In this document: one piece after another, positions 1-8,608 of the stretch
How the letters are laid out: each line of letters starts with the position of its first letter
How positions within the stretch are numbered: position 1 is the first letter of the stretch
NCBI GenBank assembly: GCA_963663375.1
Contig: OY760195.1
Location: 2,914,001-2,978,000, forward strand
DNA length: 64,000 nucleotides
DNA from: JAYREN01 sp963663375
GTDB taxonomy: Bacteria; Acidobacteriota; Holophagae; Holophagales; Holophagaceae
Direction of reading: 5' to 3'
Notes under the pieces: generated by a model
Told to the model about the DNA's origin: nothing
The model's input: the letters and a program-made list of their open reading frames with translations, nothing else
The model's database searches: none
Position numbers and translations under genes: made by a program

Positions 1-1775
1 GCTGGCGGGCGGAGGTGACCCACGATGCCCTGGCCCTGGAGCGGGCCGCCAAGGCCCAAGGCCTCCTGCGGGAGGGGGAAGTCTTTGCGCGGCTGGAGGG
101 GGAACTCACCGACCTCGCTGTGAGCCCCGATGGCACCAAGCTCCTGGCCCGGGTGCTGACCAAGGCAAAGCCCGGCATCCAGGTGTGGGATCTCAACCCC
201 AAGCTCGAAGAGAGGAAGCCTGCCAAGAAGGACGAGAAGCCCGATCCCAGCGAGGTGGAGGACCGCAAGCCCGAGTTCCCTGCCCCCAAAGCCCTGGCCC
301 TGATCCGCCGCCAGAATGGCGCACTGCCCCGCCACGCCTGGTGGACGGGCAAGGACCAGATCAACTTCGAGCTGCGATACCCCAACGGGGAAGGGGTGCT
401 CACGCCCACCTTCCAGGTGGCGGATCTCCAGAGTCGTAGGCTGTCCCCGGGACAAGCGCCGCAACCTACCACGGGGTTGCCCTATTCCTGGAAGGAACTG
501 GATGACACCTGGAATCTGGTGAAGCGACTGCCCGATGGCCGGGAACAGCGCCTCACCCGCACCCTTTCCGCCGCCTGGCAACCTTCGCCTACCCCGGACG
601 GGAAGTTCCTCTACTACGTTCAGCTCACGGCCATGGGCTGCGAGATCCGCAGGCTGGATCTCTCCCTTCCGCCCCTGGAGGACACGCCGCTGCCCGTGGA
701 CCCGAAGCCGCTGGTGCCCCGCACGATCCTGAGTCCCGCCGACGAGGCCAACCTGCTTCCCCCTGCGGTCAAGGCGCCGGAGGCCCGGGATTACTCCGTG
801 TGGGACAGCCACTCCACTGGCAGTCGGGCGAGCTACGGCGCGGCGCCCGGGGGCCAGAGCCTACAGGTGGGCTGGGGCGGCAACGATATCCTGGGGCGGT
901 TGAACTGGCACGCCCTGGCGGGTTTCGGGTCGGCGGTGGGGCCCCGGGGGGCCACGTTGGGTTTGGCCTACCGGGGCTGGCGCTGGGCCCCAAGCCTGGA
1001 GCTCTTCTCCAGCCTGGAGCGGCCCTCCCGCCAGGACTTCGCGCCCGTGGGCGGCCTTGATCGTCGGCGCAGCGGCGGGGAGTTGGCCTTCACCTGGTCC
1101 CAGGCGGGTCGCTGGCCCGTTAGCTTCCGCCCCGTGATGGCCTGGGAGCGGGTGAAACCTTGGGAATCGGCAGCGGATTCCGTGAGTCGAGGCCTGATGG
1201 GGGCTGCAGTCCAGGTGAGCGGCACCCGCGCTCGGGGCGAGGACTGGAGCCTCGGAGCCGGGTTGAGTGTCCATGGTGCGACTGGACGCACGGAGGGCCA
1301 GGACTGGAACCTGCAGCGAGGCGATCTGCGCCTGCGCCTGGGAACCCCCGCGGGGGGCCTGGTGCTCAAGATGAGCGAGGGGCGCCTGGGAGGCACGCCC
1401 ACGACCCTGGACCGCTTCCACCTGGGGGGCATGGCCACGAGTCTCGTGCCCGCCAGTCTGGACTGGAACCGCCTGGAGCAGATCGCCCTGCCAGGTCATC
1501 TTCAGACCGGCGACCGGCTGCGGCGTTTCCGTGGCGAATTCGGGGATGGCCTGCGCCTGTACCTCGAGCATGCGGCGGTCTGGGACCAGCACCTGACTCG
1601 GCCCGCCTACCAGCGGGTAGTGGGGGCGGAGTTTGCGGTGCATGAGTTGATGCCCCGCAACCTCGCCGAACTGCTGCTGGGGCGCTTCACCCTGACCCTG
1701 GGCGTCCACCGCACCCTGGATGGGGTGATGAAGGATCGCACCGTGGGCACGGTTACCATGGTGCTGCGGCCCTGA
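1..1775 (+). CDS. C-terminal part of a beta-propeller plus outer-membrane-barrel-like protein
   Basis: The reading frame is already open at the left edge, so this is the 3' part of a longer gene; the GTG at 15 is just the first start-like codon. The N-terminal part holds a TolB/PD40-like repeat (LAVSPDGTKLLARV). From about residue 260 the protein changes to glycine-rich alternating strands (LQVGWGGNDILGRLNWHALA, GATLGLAYRGWRWAPSLELF) and ends VTMVLRP, which looks like a C-terminal membrane beta-barrel of the surface-antigen kind. A secreted or periplasmic propeller joined to an outer-membrane barrel is therefore the best description. Substrate and role cannot be told. The metallophosphoesterase gene follows 15 bases downstream and may be co-transcribed. 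Confidence 0.5.
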   Translation, partial: WRAEVTHDALALERAAKAQGLLREGEVFARLEGELTDLAVSPDGTKLLARVLTKAKPGIQVWDLNPKLEERKPAKKDEKPDPSEVEDRKPEFPAPKALALIRRQNGALPRHAWWTGKDQINFELRYPNGEGVLTPTFQVADLQSRRLSPGQAPQPTTGLPYSWKELDDTWNLVKRLPDGREQRLTRTLSAAWQPSPTPDGKFLYYVQLTAMGCEIRRLDLSLPPLEDTPLPVDPKPLVPRTILSPADEANLLPPAVKAPEARDYSVWDSHSTGSRASYGAAPGGQSLQVGWGGNDILGRLNWHALAGFGSAVGPRGATLGLAYRGWRWAPSLELFSSLERPSRQDFAPVGGLDRRRSGGELAFTWSQAGRWPVSFRPVMAWERVKPWESAADSVSRGLMGAAVQVSGTRARGEDWSLGAGLSVHGATGRTEGQDWNLQRGDLRLRLGTPAGGLVLKMSEGRLGGTPTTLDRFHLGGMATSLVPASLDWNRLEQIALPGHLQTGDRLRRFRGEFGDGLRLYLEHAAVWDQHLTRPAYQRVVGAEFAVHELMPRNLAELLLGRFTLTLGVHRTLDGVMKDRTVGTVTMVLRP

Positions 1776-1790
1776 GGATGACCTGACCCG

Positions 1791-2996
1791 ATGCGCCTCT
1801 TCCTGCTCCTCTTTCCCCTGATCCTGGGACTCCAGATCCTGCACCGGCGCTACCTGCGGCGGGTGTTGCCGAAGGGCTGGAAACGTTGGCTTTCACCCGC
1901 GCTCATCGCCATTCACGCGCCCCTGATCGTGTACATGCTGCTCCGGCTCACGGGCTTTTCCACCCATGGCCTGGCCCTGCTGCTGCGCCCCTTCGCCCGG
2001 GGAGCCCTGTATTTCCAGGTGCTCACCGTGGCCAATCTGCTAGTGTGGGGGCTCGTTCTGGCCTTCCTGGCCTTCCGGGACTGGATGAAGGAGCGGCCCG
2101 AATCCGCCCCGGAGGATCCCTCCCGGCGCAGCTTCCTGCGGGGCAGTGCCGCCACCAGCCTGGGGGTGCTGGCGGTGGCGGGCGGGGCAGGGGCCCGGGC
2201 CGCCTACGGGGATCCCGAGGTATCCCGTCTGGAAATCTACCTGCGGGATCTGCCCCCGGGCTTCGAGGGGCTGCGTATCGCCCACCTCACTGATCTCCAT
2301 GCGGGGCCCATGGTCCACGAATCCCTCCTGCGCCGCTGGCGCGCCATGGCGGAACGGGAAAGGCCTGATCTAGTTCTCTTTACCGGGGATTTCGTGGACA
2401 GCCTGCCCGAGGAGATCGAACCGCTGATCCAGGCCTTCCGCGCCTTTCCCGCGCCCCTCGGGTGTTTCGCCATCCTGGGCAACCACGACTACTTTTCCGA
2501 TCCAGGGCCTATCTGGAAGGCCTTGGAGGACTGCGGGATCACTTGCCTGGAGAACCGGCACGCCATCCTGGAACGCAACGGCGACCGGGCGGTCCTCTTC
2601 GGGCTGCAGGATCCCATGGCCCGGGATGGCCGTTTCCAGGGCATCCGCTTCGGTCCCGGCCCCATGCCCCAGGATGTGGCCCTGGCGCTGCCGAAGGGGC
2701 TCTGGCGGCTGGGCATGGTGCACCGGCCCAGCAACTGGGATCTGGCCCGGGAAGTCGGGGCCGAGTTCACCCTGGCGGGCCACACCCACGGCGGCCAGAT
2801 CAACCTGATCCCCGGCCTGAACAGCGCCCTCCTGCTGGGCCCCTTCACCAAGGGCCTCTACCGCGAAGAGGGTAAGGCCCTCTACGTGAGCCGAGGCCTG
2901 GGTGTGGTGGGCATCCCCCTGCGCCTCGCCGCCCCTCCCGAACTCCCCATCCTCACCCTCCGCCGTGCAGAAAATCCCGCTTTGCACCCGGCCTGA
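1791..2996 (+). CDS. membrane-anchored metallophosphoesterase (YkuE/YaeI-like)
   Basis: The 401-residue protein has several hydrophobic segments in residues 1-95, followed by a twin-arginine-like stretch (SRRSFLRGSAATSLGVLAVA, about 111-130). The catalytic domain then begins. The calcineurin-type metal-binding blocks are all present in order: LRIAHLTDLHAG, DLVLFTGDFVD, GNHDYF and AGHTHGGQIN. The family hydrolyses phosphoesters using two metal ions. YkuE-like members are linked to cell-wall or lipid phosphoesters, but the substrate here is not evident. The region before the conserved domain suggests anchoring with the catalytic part outside the cytoplasm. It ends just before the tRNA-Glu gene. 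Confidence 0.85.
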   Translation: MRLFLLLFPLILGLQILHRRYLRRVLPKGWKRWLSPALIAIHAPLIVYMLLRLTGFSTHGLALLLRPFARGALYFQVLTVANLLVWGLVLAFLAFRDWMKERPESAPEDPSRRSFLRGSAATSLGVLAVAGGAGARAAYGDPEVSRLEIYLRDLPPGFEGLRIAHLTDLHAGPMVHESLLRRWRAMAERERPDLVLFTGDFVDSLPEEIEPLIQAFRAFPAPLGCFAILGNHDYFSDPGPIWKALEDCGITCLENRHAILERNGDRAVLFGLQDPMARDGRFQGIRFGPGPMPQDVALALPKGLWRLGMVHRPSNWDLAREVGAEFTLAGHTHGGQINLIPGLNSALLLGPFTKGLYREEGKALYVSRGLGVVGIPLRLAAPPELPILTLRRAENPALHPA

Positions 2997-3023
2997 ACCG
3001 GGCTAAACTTATCGTTCCACCGC

Positions 3024-3098
3024 GGCTCCATCGTCTAGCGGTTAGGACGCCGCCCTCTCACGGCGGTAGCAGGGGTTCGAGTCCCCTTGGGGCTACCA
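3024..3098 (+). tRNA. tRNA-Glu(CTC), reconstituted at the left end of the element
   Basis: Cloverleaf with a 5-bp anticodon stem (CCGCC/GGCGG) around loop CTCTCAC, giving anticodon CTC. The T arm and encoded CCA end are intact. The 3' part, from the anticodon loop onward, is repeated exactly at 45039-45084, so this gene is the integration target and its 3' half now comes from the element. Confidence 0.93.
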
Positions 3099-3100
3099 AA
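3055..3100 (+). repeat. attL: left 46-bp direct repeat
   Basis: Runs from the anticodon loop of tRNA-Glu(CTC) to two bases past its CCA and matches 45039-45084 at every position. The bases flanking the two copies differ, which sets the repeat limits. Confidence 0.9.
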
Positions 3101-3115
3101 ATCATTACAACACTT

Positions 3116-3149
3116 AGATGCCCGGATGACCTCCGGGCATCTGCTTTTT
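3116..3149 (+). terminator. intrinsic terminator after tRNA-Glu
   Basis: An 11-bp perfect stem (AGATGCCCGGA / TCCGGGCATCT) with a 5-nt loop is followed by GCTTTTTG. It lies 18 bases after the tRNA and belongs to the element side of attL. Confidence 0.85.
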
Positions 3150-3465
3150 GGGCTCTGGCTCAGTTTGTTTCCTCAGTTGGGGCACCCTGAGGGTTGGTTT
3201 GTCTCCATGAGGCTCAGCGAGGATCCAATCCCCATCGGGGTCCTCCGGGAAATCGACCCCGAGATGCCCCGCACGCCCGGATTACTCACAATGCGATTTC
3301 CCTAAAGGTGGGTGGATTCGAGAATCTCCTTGGGCCAGCCCGACTCGGACCGATGGTTCAGCTTGGGGCTCCCCCTCGCCACCCTCCGGCGTGGGTAAGG
3401 TATGGCCTGTGATCGTGGCGGAAACCCGCCGGTGCTGTTCAGCTCCGCGCTGAGCGCAAGGCGGT
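3150..3465. other. no gene recognised
   Basis: About 315 bases between attL and the first cargo gene. Only short overlapping open frames in different phases are present, none with a ribosome site or familiar motif. It may be remnant or attachment-site DNA. Confidence 0.4.
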
Positions 3466-3504
3466 AAGAAAAGGAACCCCAAGCCACCCCCCATGGCTTG
3501 GGTT
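3466..3504 (-). terminator. intrinsic terminator of the 3524-5585 gene pair
   Basis: On the minus strand, a stem AACCCAAGCCA / TGGCTTGGGGTT (one bulged G) is followed by CCTTTTCTT. It sits 20 bases after the stop codon of the gene ending at 3524. Confidence 0.7.
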
Positions 3505-3523
3505 AGGACCTCCCCCGTCTCAA

Positions 3524-4579
3524 TTACTGGACCTGGAAACCCGCGTCCCTGAGGTCCGCCAGGATGGCCTCCATGTCGCCCTGCCTGGAAACTTCCAGCA
3601 CGAGATGACGATCCGGCTCACCATCGTCGAGCATCTGGCGAAGCTCGCTCAGGCAGGCCTCCTTCGCGCCACTTCCGGGCACGAAGAGCCGATCCAGGTC
3701 ACCACAGTGTGAACCTCCGTTGGGGCCCCGCCCCCACAAGTGGAGGGTGTGGATCTGCGTGTGGATCGGGTGAAGCCGCTGGATCAGGTCGAGACCCTCC
3801 ATTCCGACCTGCTGCATGGAGCCCCAGTGGGCAGTGAACACCTGGGGAACATCGACGGCGATCCGAAGGTGCAGGCTGCGCGAAGCCAGGGCTTGGCCCA
3901 GCGCGACGATGGAGTCGACGCCGGAGATCAAAAACGGGGAGGGATGTTTTGAGCCGCTTCGGTTCTCCAGCACGAATTCGCAGTCAGAGTAACGGTCCCG
4001 CAGGATGGCCTCGAAGACTCCGTAGTTCTCCAGAAACTCATCGATGGTCGATGCAGTGCAGGAGAAGGGCGGATGGATCTCGATGACCTCAGGTGGGGCG
4101 GACGTGCCAACAAGACGGATGATGAACTCGGTAAGCTCCTCGCTCCAAAGTTGCGATGTCCAAAGCTCGGGCACGCCTCGTCGATGGCTTGCTTTGAGGG
4201 TATTCAGGCCATCCAGCAACGGGGAATCGAATGATCGGGGTTTACCCGAAAACTCGGTGTGCAGTGCATAGGGGCCATCCACCTTGATGCCTGTCACATC
4301 GAGGTGGGCAGGCACCTTACGTATCATTGCGGGACCAGAATCGAGGGCAGGCTGATGGCCGTAGCGCAGCCGAACCAAGCGCAGGCCAGGGGCTGCGCAT
4401 GGCGGCTCACCCTGGACCAATGCGACATCGCCATCGAAAGCGATAGGAACAGGCATCGTCTCCAGCAGCGACGAAGGAACGAGCGGCGTGAAAGGGCTGG
4501 ATTCGCTCCCCAGGGGAACGATGCGCTGCGCGAGAGAGGAGAGGACGAACGGGGTGCGGATGGAGTCAAGGTTGTGCAC
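3524..4579 (-). CDS. TIM-barrel protein of the xylose-isomerase/DUF692-like type, unknown role
   Basis: I place the start at GTG 4579 (VHNLDSIRT), which has a GAGG ribosome site 6 bases upstream; the longer frame would run into the preceding gene. The 351-residue protein carries blocks resembling metal-binding TIM barrels: EVIEIHPPFSCTAS, DCEFVLENRSGS, LRIAVDVPQVFTAHWG and HTLHLWGRGPNGGSHCGD, ending with VLEVSRQGD. The ordered acidic and histidine residues (E, E, D, H, H, D) fit a metal site as in AP-endonuclease-2 or DUF692 enzymes. It follows the 4737-5585 gene by 157 bases on the same strand and probably works with it. The family assignment rests on motif appearance only. Confidence 0.55.
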   Translation of the reverse strand: MHNLDSIRTPFVLSSLAQRIVPLGSESSPFTPLVPSSLLETMPVPIAFDGDVALVQGEPPCAAPGLRLVRLRYGHQPALDSGPAMIRKVPAHLDVTGIKVDGPYALHTEFSGKPRSFDSPLLDGLNTLKASHRRGVPELWTSQLWSEELTEFIIRLVGTSAPPEVIEIHPPFSCTASTIDEFLENYGVFEAILRDRYSDCEFVLENRSGSKHPSPFLISGVDSIVALGQALASRSLHLRIAVDVPQVFTAHWGSMQQVGMEGLDLIQRLHPIHTQIHTLHLWGRGPNGGSHCGDLDRLFVPGSGAKEACLSELRQMLDDGEPDRHLVLEVSRQGDMEAILADLRDAGFQVQ

Positions 4580-4736
4580 GTGATACCTCGTAGATGAACA
4601 AAGAAGGTTCAGGTGGATGGGGAGGGGCCAAACGTCGGCGGTGGTTGGTTCTATGGGTAGTTGAGGGAAGGAAGCAGTGACGCTGCATGGGCTGTCCTCC
4701 CGGGCGGGCTCCGGCCATTCGTAATGAAGTGGCCGC

Positions 4737-5585
4737 TCATGGGAAATCCAGTACGCCAGGTTTCGGGTACAACCCCCCGCAGCCGAAGTAGGACTCGAAG
4801 CCATGCAGGTAGCTGGTGGCGGCCTCCCGCATCGCCTGGTCGGCATCGCTCGCCAGTGAATGAAGGAGTCGCCAGGCGGTGTCGAAGCCGATGACCTCCT
4901 CAAGAGTCGGCGCTGCAATCCCGTCCTTCTCGATCAATTGATCCCGAGCGAAGCGGTACCAGCGGGGCAGGCCCGTTTCCTCGTCCAGCCCCTTCAGGCC
5001 GTATGGATCGAGTCCGTGGCGCTGTCGACGCCCCAGGCGTCGGATTCCTTGATGAGGTGGGAATTCTGGCCGGATCAAGCCATAGGCGTGGCCCGCAGGA
5101 TGGACCCACTCCAACGCACCCTCGGCATCGAAGACGGCCACCGGGTAATGCCGGATGACCAGAGAGGATCCAATGCGCCGACGATGGGATACCGAAGCGA
5201 GGATGATCGGAACCCCAGCATCGGACAGGCCGAGGAATCGGTCGGAGCTTTCCGCCATGAATCGAGGGCGCATCGGGTCGCGCAGATTCCCTAGGGGCAT
5301 GTCGAGGAGGAGACTCTCGAAAGGAAGCTCATTGAGCCTGCGAAGGTCCTCCTCCATGTCGTCTCGCAGGGGAGACAGCCGCTCCAGGCCGAACACCACT
5401 GCCAGATGGACATCCACATCGGGAGCCAAGCGCCCTTGCGGATCGAATACCACCTGCTGGCAGGGGCGGTGAACGAAATGACGTGCGATGCCCTCCTCGT
5501 AATAGGGCATGAGCCGGGCGCGGAACACCGTGCAGAGGCGCGAGATGCCTGCGTGCGTGGCGAAAGTCTTGGGGAATGGGGTCAT
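4737..5585 (-). CDS. protein of unknown function paired with the TIM-barrel gene
   Basis: A 282-residue protein that I do not recognise. It is soluble, with no signal peptide or membrane segment. It contains HFVHRPCQQVVFDPQGRL near residue 40 and a strand-rich middle (VPIILASVSHRRRIGSSLVI, RHYPVAVFDAEGALEWV). Repeated histidine and acidic residues resemble an enzyme. The start ATG at 5585 has AGGATC-type spacing upstream. It is the promoter-proximal member of a two-gene minus-strand unit with the TIM-barrel protein, suggesting that the two share a pathway or complex, as DUF692-type enzymes often have a dedicated partner. That analogy is inference. Confidence 0.55.
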   Translation of the reverse strand: MTPFPKTFATHAGISRLCTVFRARLMPYYEEGIARHFVHRPCQQVVFDPQGRLAPDVDVHLAVVFGLERLSPLRDDMEEDLRRLNELPFESLLLDMPLGNLRDPMRPRFMAESSDRFLGLSDAGVPIILASVSHRRRIGSSLVIRHYPVAVFDAEGALEWVHPAGHAYGLIRPEFPPHQGIRRLGRRQRHGLDPYGLKGLDEETGLPRWYRFARDQLIEKDGIAAPTLEEVIGFDTAWRLLHSLASDADQAMREAATSYLHGFESYFGCGGLYPKPGVLDFP

Positions 5586-5930
5586 AGGAGATCCTGTGGA
5601 AGGGAGGGAATGGCAGACCGCACGAAGCCCGTCGGTTCCTCTGAACCGAGAGCGGAGCTTGGTCTACAAGGCCGACTGATTCCTTCAGCTCACCGGCCTA
5701 TTGCTATCTTCCACGGGAGGTTCGGCCTCCTTCCGACCGGTAATCGCTTAGCGCGGGGACGCGGGACGCGTCCTTGCTTTGTCCTAGGGGAGAGAACGCC
5801 GCAGCGTTCCTGGCCTCAGTACCAGGTTCGGAAATCGCTCGCAGAATCCGGAAGAAGTAAGCCCCTAACGGCAAGTGCAAACAGGAGGTTTGTAGTTTGC
5901 TTAAATCGTTAGAACTCAGAAAATGAGCTA
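5586..5930. promoter_or_regulatory. divergent intergenic region with an inverted repeat
   Basis: Separates the minus-strand pair from the plus-strand gene at 5931, so it must hold both promoters. A perfect 7-bp inverted repeat (GGACGCG-GGA-CGCGTCC) lies at 5757-5773. No convincing -35/-10 pair was assigned. Confidence 0.4.
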
Positions 5931-6674
5931 ATGGAACCCTATCGCGTCGGTATCCTCGCCCAAGAACTCAATGTTTCGCCTCGACGAATCGTGAGTTGCT
6001 TGTGGCAGGAATTTGGAATTCGAAAAAGCGTGAAGTCCCTTTTGTCCAACAAGGAGGTTGTGCAACTCCGGAGGCTGCTGCGAGGACCGCAAGCGCCCTC
6101 CTCAAGGGGAACCGGGGCTCGCTCTGACGCCCCCCTCCCGGTCGAACCGGTTTCTAGCGCAACGAAATCCGTCGGACCCTTGAACAAAGGGAAGACCCCC
6201 TTAGAGATCCTCTGTGAGAAGCACGGGGTTCCCTTGGAGGCGGTGCAGCCCAATTCGCCAAACAACTCGAACAACTACCCTCAGCTTCAACCTGGCTGGA
6301 AAAAGCACCTGAACCCACGCGATTCCGCCCACATGAAGACGCGCCCTCGAAGGGTCGTTGTGCATCTCAAGCGTGGGGTCGAGGGATTCATCTGGCTTCC
6401 TGCCGCCTACATCCTGAAAGGCACCTACTACTTTCTTGGTGAGACCTTGCCTGAACTGATCCGTCCATCCTCCCGGCCAGGGAATTTCATCATGAGCCCC
6501 TCCGGTGAACGATCACGCAGGGTTGTTGTAAAAAGGGTGTTGATGGAAGGGGGACCTGTCTACTTAATGGCCTATGCCGACCACGGCATCCGGCAGGCAC
6601 TAGCCCTCGATGACCAGGCTTGGTCCCCGTGTCCCTACTTCGCGGAGAATGAGGAGCTTTGGGGTGATCTGTAA
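5931..6674 (+). CDS. IF2-N-like domain protein, unknown function
   Basis: 247 residues. Residues 3-50 (YRVGILAQELNVSPRRIV, then FGIRKSVKSLLSNKEV) resemble the small IF2-N helical domain found at the start of bacterial initiation factor 2, in which a short helical unit binds RNA or ribosome. A proline/serine-rich linker follows (about 52-125). The C-terminal part has basic stretches (HMKTRPRRVVVHLKRGV, SGERSRRVVVKRVLM) and hydrophobic strands but matches nothing I know. There is no GTPase domain, so this is not IF2. Located in the island between the unknown pair and the defence genes. An RNA- or nucleic-acid-binding accessory protein is plausible. Confidence 0.5.
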   Translation: MEPYRVGILAQELNVSPRRIVSCLWQEFGIRKSVKSLLSNKEVVQLRRLLRGPQAPSSRGTGARSDAPLPVEPVSSATKSVGPLNKGKTPLEILCEKHGVPLEAVQPNSPNNSNNYPQLQPGWKKHLNPRDSAHMKTRPRRVVVHLKRGVEGFIWLPAAYILKGTYYFLGETLPELIRPSSRPGNFIMSPSGERSRRVVVKRVLMEGGPVYLMAYADHGIRQALALDDQAWSPCPYFAENEELWGDL

Positions 6675-6971
6675 CCAAGCAGGCATCGCAAGGATCAGGA
6701 CACCTTTCTTTCCAATCCCCTCGTCAGACTACGTGATCTGAGGGGCACTCGCCCGGGTTCCATCGATCCCATGGATGGCCTGTCGACGGCAGATGCTGCA
6801 AGGACAGGAGCATTCGGGAATGCGCTGAGCGCTTGATCCTTCTCGAGGCCGATACAAATGAAACACAACTGAGAGAGTGTGACGAAAGCTGAGTCGTGTT
6901 TCTGTTGTAATCTGGCCGGAATAATCAAACAACCATCGGTACAAACAAAGACCTGCCTGCTGCTAGATGTC

Positions 6972-8603
6972 TCAAGTGCTGGGTGACAGTGCTCCGTTCA
7001 ATAGGGAACCAGACAAGGGGCCGAAGACATACAGGCGGTTTCGCGAACGTGAAACCCCCACATAGGAAAGCTCGTGGTTTCTGCATAAATCGCGATCACT
7101 GATCAGGAGAACAACGGCTGATTCCAGGCCTTTGAACCGTTCGACGGTGTCTACCGTGACCCCGACGGAGGTGCCACTGTCCGCATCCATGGTGCCAATC
7201 CCTTGCCTGGAAAGGGATCGCCTCAGTGCATCACCAGTGGCTGAATCCGGGACAAGAATGGCCACCATCGATGAAGGAATATTCTCATCGCGAAGGAGAC
7301 GGAGGACTGTTTCCGCAGCGAGCCGTTTGGCTGATTCTAGATCACAGATCTCCACCGTTGGATCGACACCCTCTGGGCCGCAGGCAGTGATCAGGGGGCC
7401 CTTGTAGAGGGCGTCCGTGACTCTGGCGATCTTCCTGGTGTTCCTGAGATTCAACCGGAGGGGGAATGATTTGGCCCTCAGTCGGGTCTCAAGATCGTCC
7501 CGCAAGCGGTAGATGGCTTGGTTCGAATCCGCGAAAGCGCGGAGCCTAGTTCCCGGCCGATCAAGCAGGCGTTCGATGAGATCCCACCATTCCATATCGA
7601 AGTCCTGCGCCTCGTCGATGACGATGGCATCCCACGGCCCGGCATCCCGGGGATTCATCCGATGGGCATTTGCTGAATCAGGAGTGGCCCTCAGCTCGTC
7701 GAAGGTCATAACCCTGACGCTGGGGAAGGCCGTCATCCTGGTGGCTACCCGTTTTGCAAGCGGACCGCTCCGGCAGCAGAAGAGGGCGGCATGTCCCTTG
7801 CCGGCTTCTCTCGCGGCGATCTCCATGGCAAGCACAGTCTTCCCGGTACCGGCGCCCCCCTCCACGAACGCCCTGTCCGTGGACTCTATTTCAGCGAGCG
7901 AGGCAAGCTGGGCCCCGGTGAGGAGAGACTCCATGGTGTTGGTTTCCCCCTGGACGTCCCGGATCATGGGGACGCGCAATGAAACGGGCTTCGCAAGCAG
8001 TTCATGAACCGCGTGGATGCCATCCTTTCCAGGACCTACCTCAGCCTTGCCAGGATCATCCGAATGCGGGGAGAGGCGCTCGAGGATCCAATGATCGAAG
8101 GCATTGTCGAATTCCTCCGCATGGCAGAAGAGCCGCTTTTCGTGACCCCCGAGTGAGGGGTCCATTGCTGGCGGAGGGCTTGAGTCAGGAAAGACAGCCC
8201 CATGCCGGAATCTGATGTACCCCCTGGGCCAGCCAGCCACGGCCTTGAGTCTTTGGAGGTATTTGTGCTTGCAGGTCATGGCCTGGTTGATGGGGTCCTT
8301 GATATTGTGGGTAATGCCATCACGGTCCCTGGTCTTCCATTGACTGGTGGCAGGATCGTAGGAGATCCCACCCCCCTTCACCTCCAGAAACAGGAGGCCA
8401 CGAGTCGGATGGACAAGGATGAAGTCAGCCTCGCCATCCACCTCCCCCCCCCGCTGGTTTATCCCCCACCATGGGCGGGAGTAGAAAACGGCCCAGTCGT
8501 CCTCCAGCAATTTCTCCAATTGGCGGAATACTGAGATTTCGGCAGCACGTCTGGAGTCGGTAGTGATCCAGGCGGGAAGCTCTCTTGGCCACATGATCGC
8601 CAT
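6972..8603 (-). CDS. NERD-domain superfamily 1 helicase
   Basis: 543 residues. The N-terminal NERD (nuclease-related) domain shows EVDGEADFILVHPTRGL followed by FLEVKGG, the acidic and E-x-K residues of the restriction-endonuclease fold. A UvrD-like SF1 helicase follows: Walker A VEGGAGTGKTVLAM (about 232-245), Walker B AIVIDEAQDFD, motif III FADSNQAIYR, motif V VDTVERFKGLESAVV and motif VI YVGVSRSRNRLYV. It is the last gene of the minus-strand run UvrD-like, DrmA-like, DrmB-like, NERD-helicase, starting 5 bases after the DrmB-like stop, so it is part of that operon and presumably an effector of the defence system. Confidence 0.85.
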   Translation of the reverse strand: MAIMWPRELPAWITTDSRRAAEISVFRQLEKLLEDDWAVFYSRPWWGINQRGGEVDGEADFILVHPTRGLLFLEVKGGGISYDPATSQWKTRDRDGITHNIKDPINQAMTCKHKYLQRLKAVAGWPRGYIRFRHGAVFPDSSPPPAMDPSLGGHEKRLFCHAEEFDNAFDHWILERLSPHSDDPGKAEVGPGKDGIHAVHELLAKPVSLRVPMIRDVQGETNTMESLLTGAQLASLAEIESTDRAFVEGGAGTGKTVLAMEIAAREAGKGHAALFCCRSGPLAKRVATRMTAFPSVRVMTFDELRATPDSANAHRMNPRDAGPWDAIVIDEAQDFDMEWWDLIERLLDRPGTRLRAFADSNQAIYRLRDDLETRLRAKSFPLRLNLRNTRKIARVTDALYKGPLITACGPEGVDPTVEICDLESAKRLAAETVLRLLRDENIPSSMVAILVPDSATGDALRRSLSRQGIGTMDADSGTSVGVTVDTVERFKGLESAVVLLISDRDLCRNHELSYVGVSRSRNRLYVFGPLSGSLLNGALSPST

Positions 8604-8608
8604 ACGGC

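Noticed and set aside
861..1844. Long minus-strand frame opposite the first gene
   Set aside because: Antisense to a gene with recognisable motifs, low-complexity translation (Gln, Ala, His rich), no family resemblance.
6695..6928. Small minus-strand ORF between the IF2-N-like gene and the NERD-helicase
   Set aside because: No ribosome site and no recognisable motif. The 297-base gap is better left as intergenic.
6972..8603. DrmC assignment for the last gene of the DISARM-like operon
   Set aside because: DrmC is a phospholipase-D-like protein with HKD motifs; this protein has NERD and SF1 helicase motifs instead.
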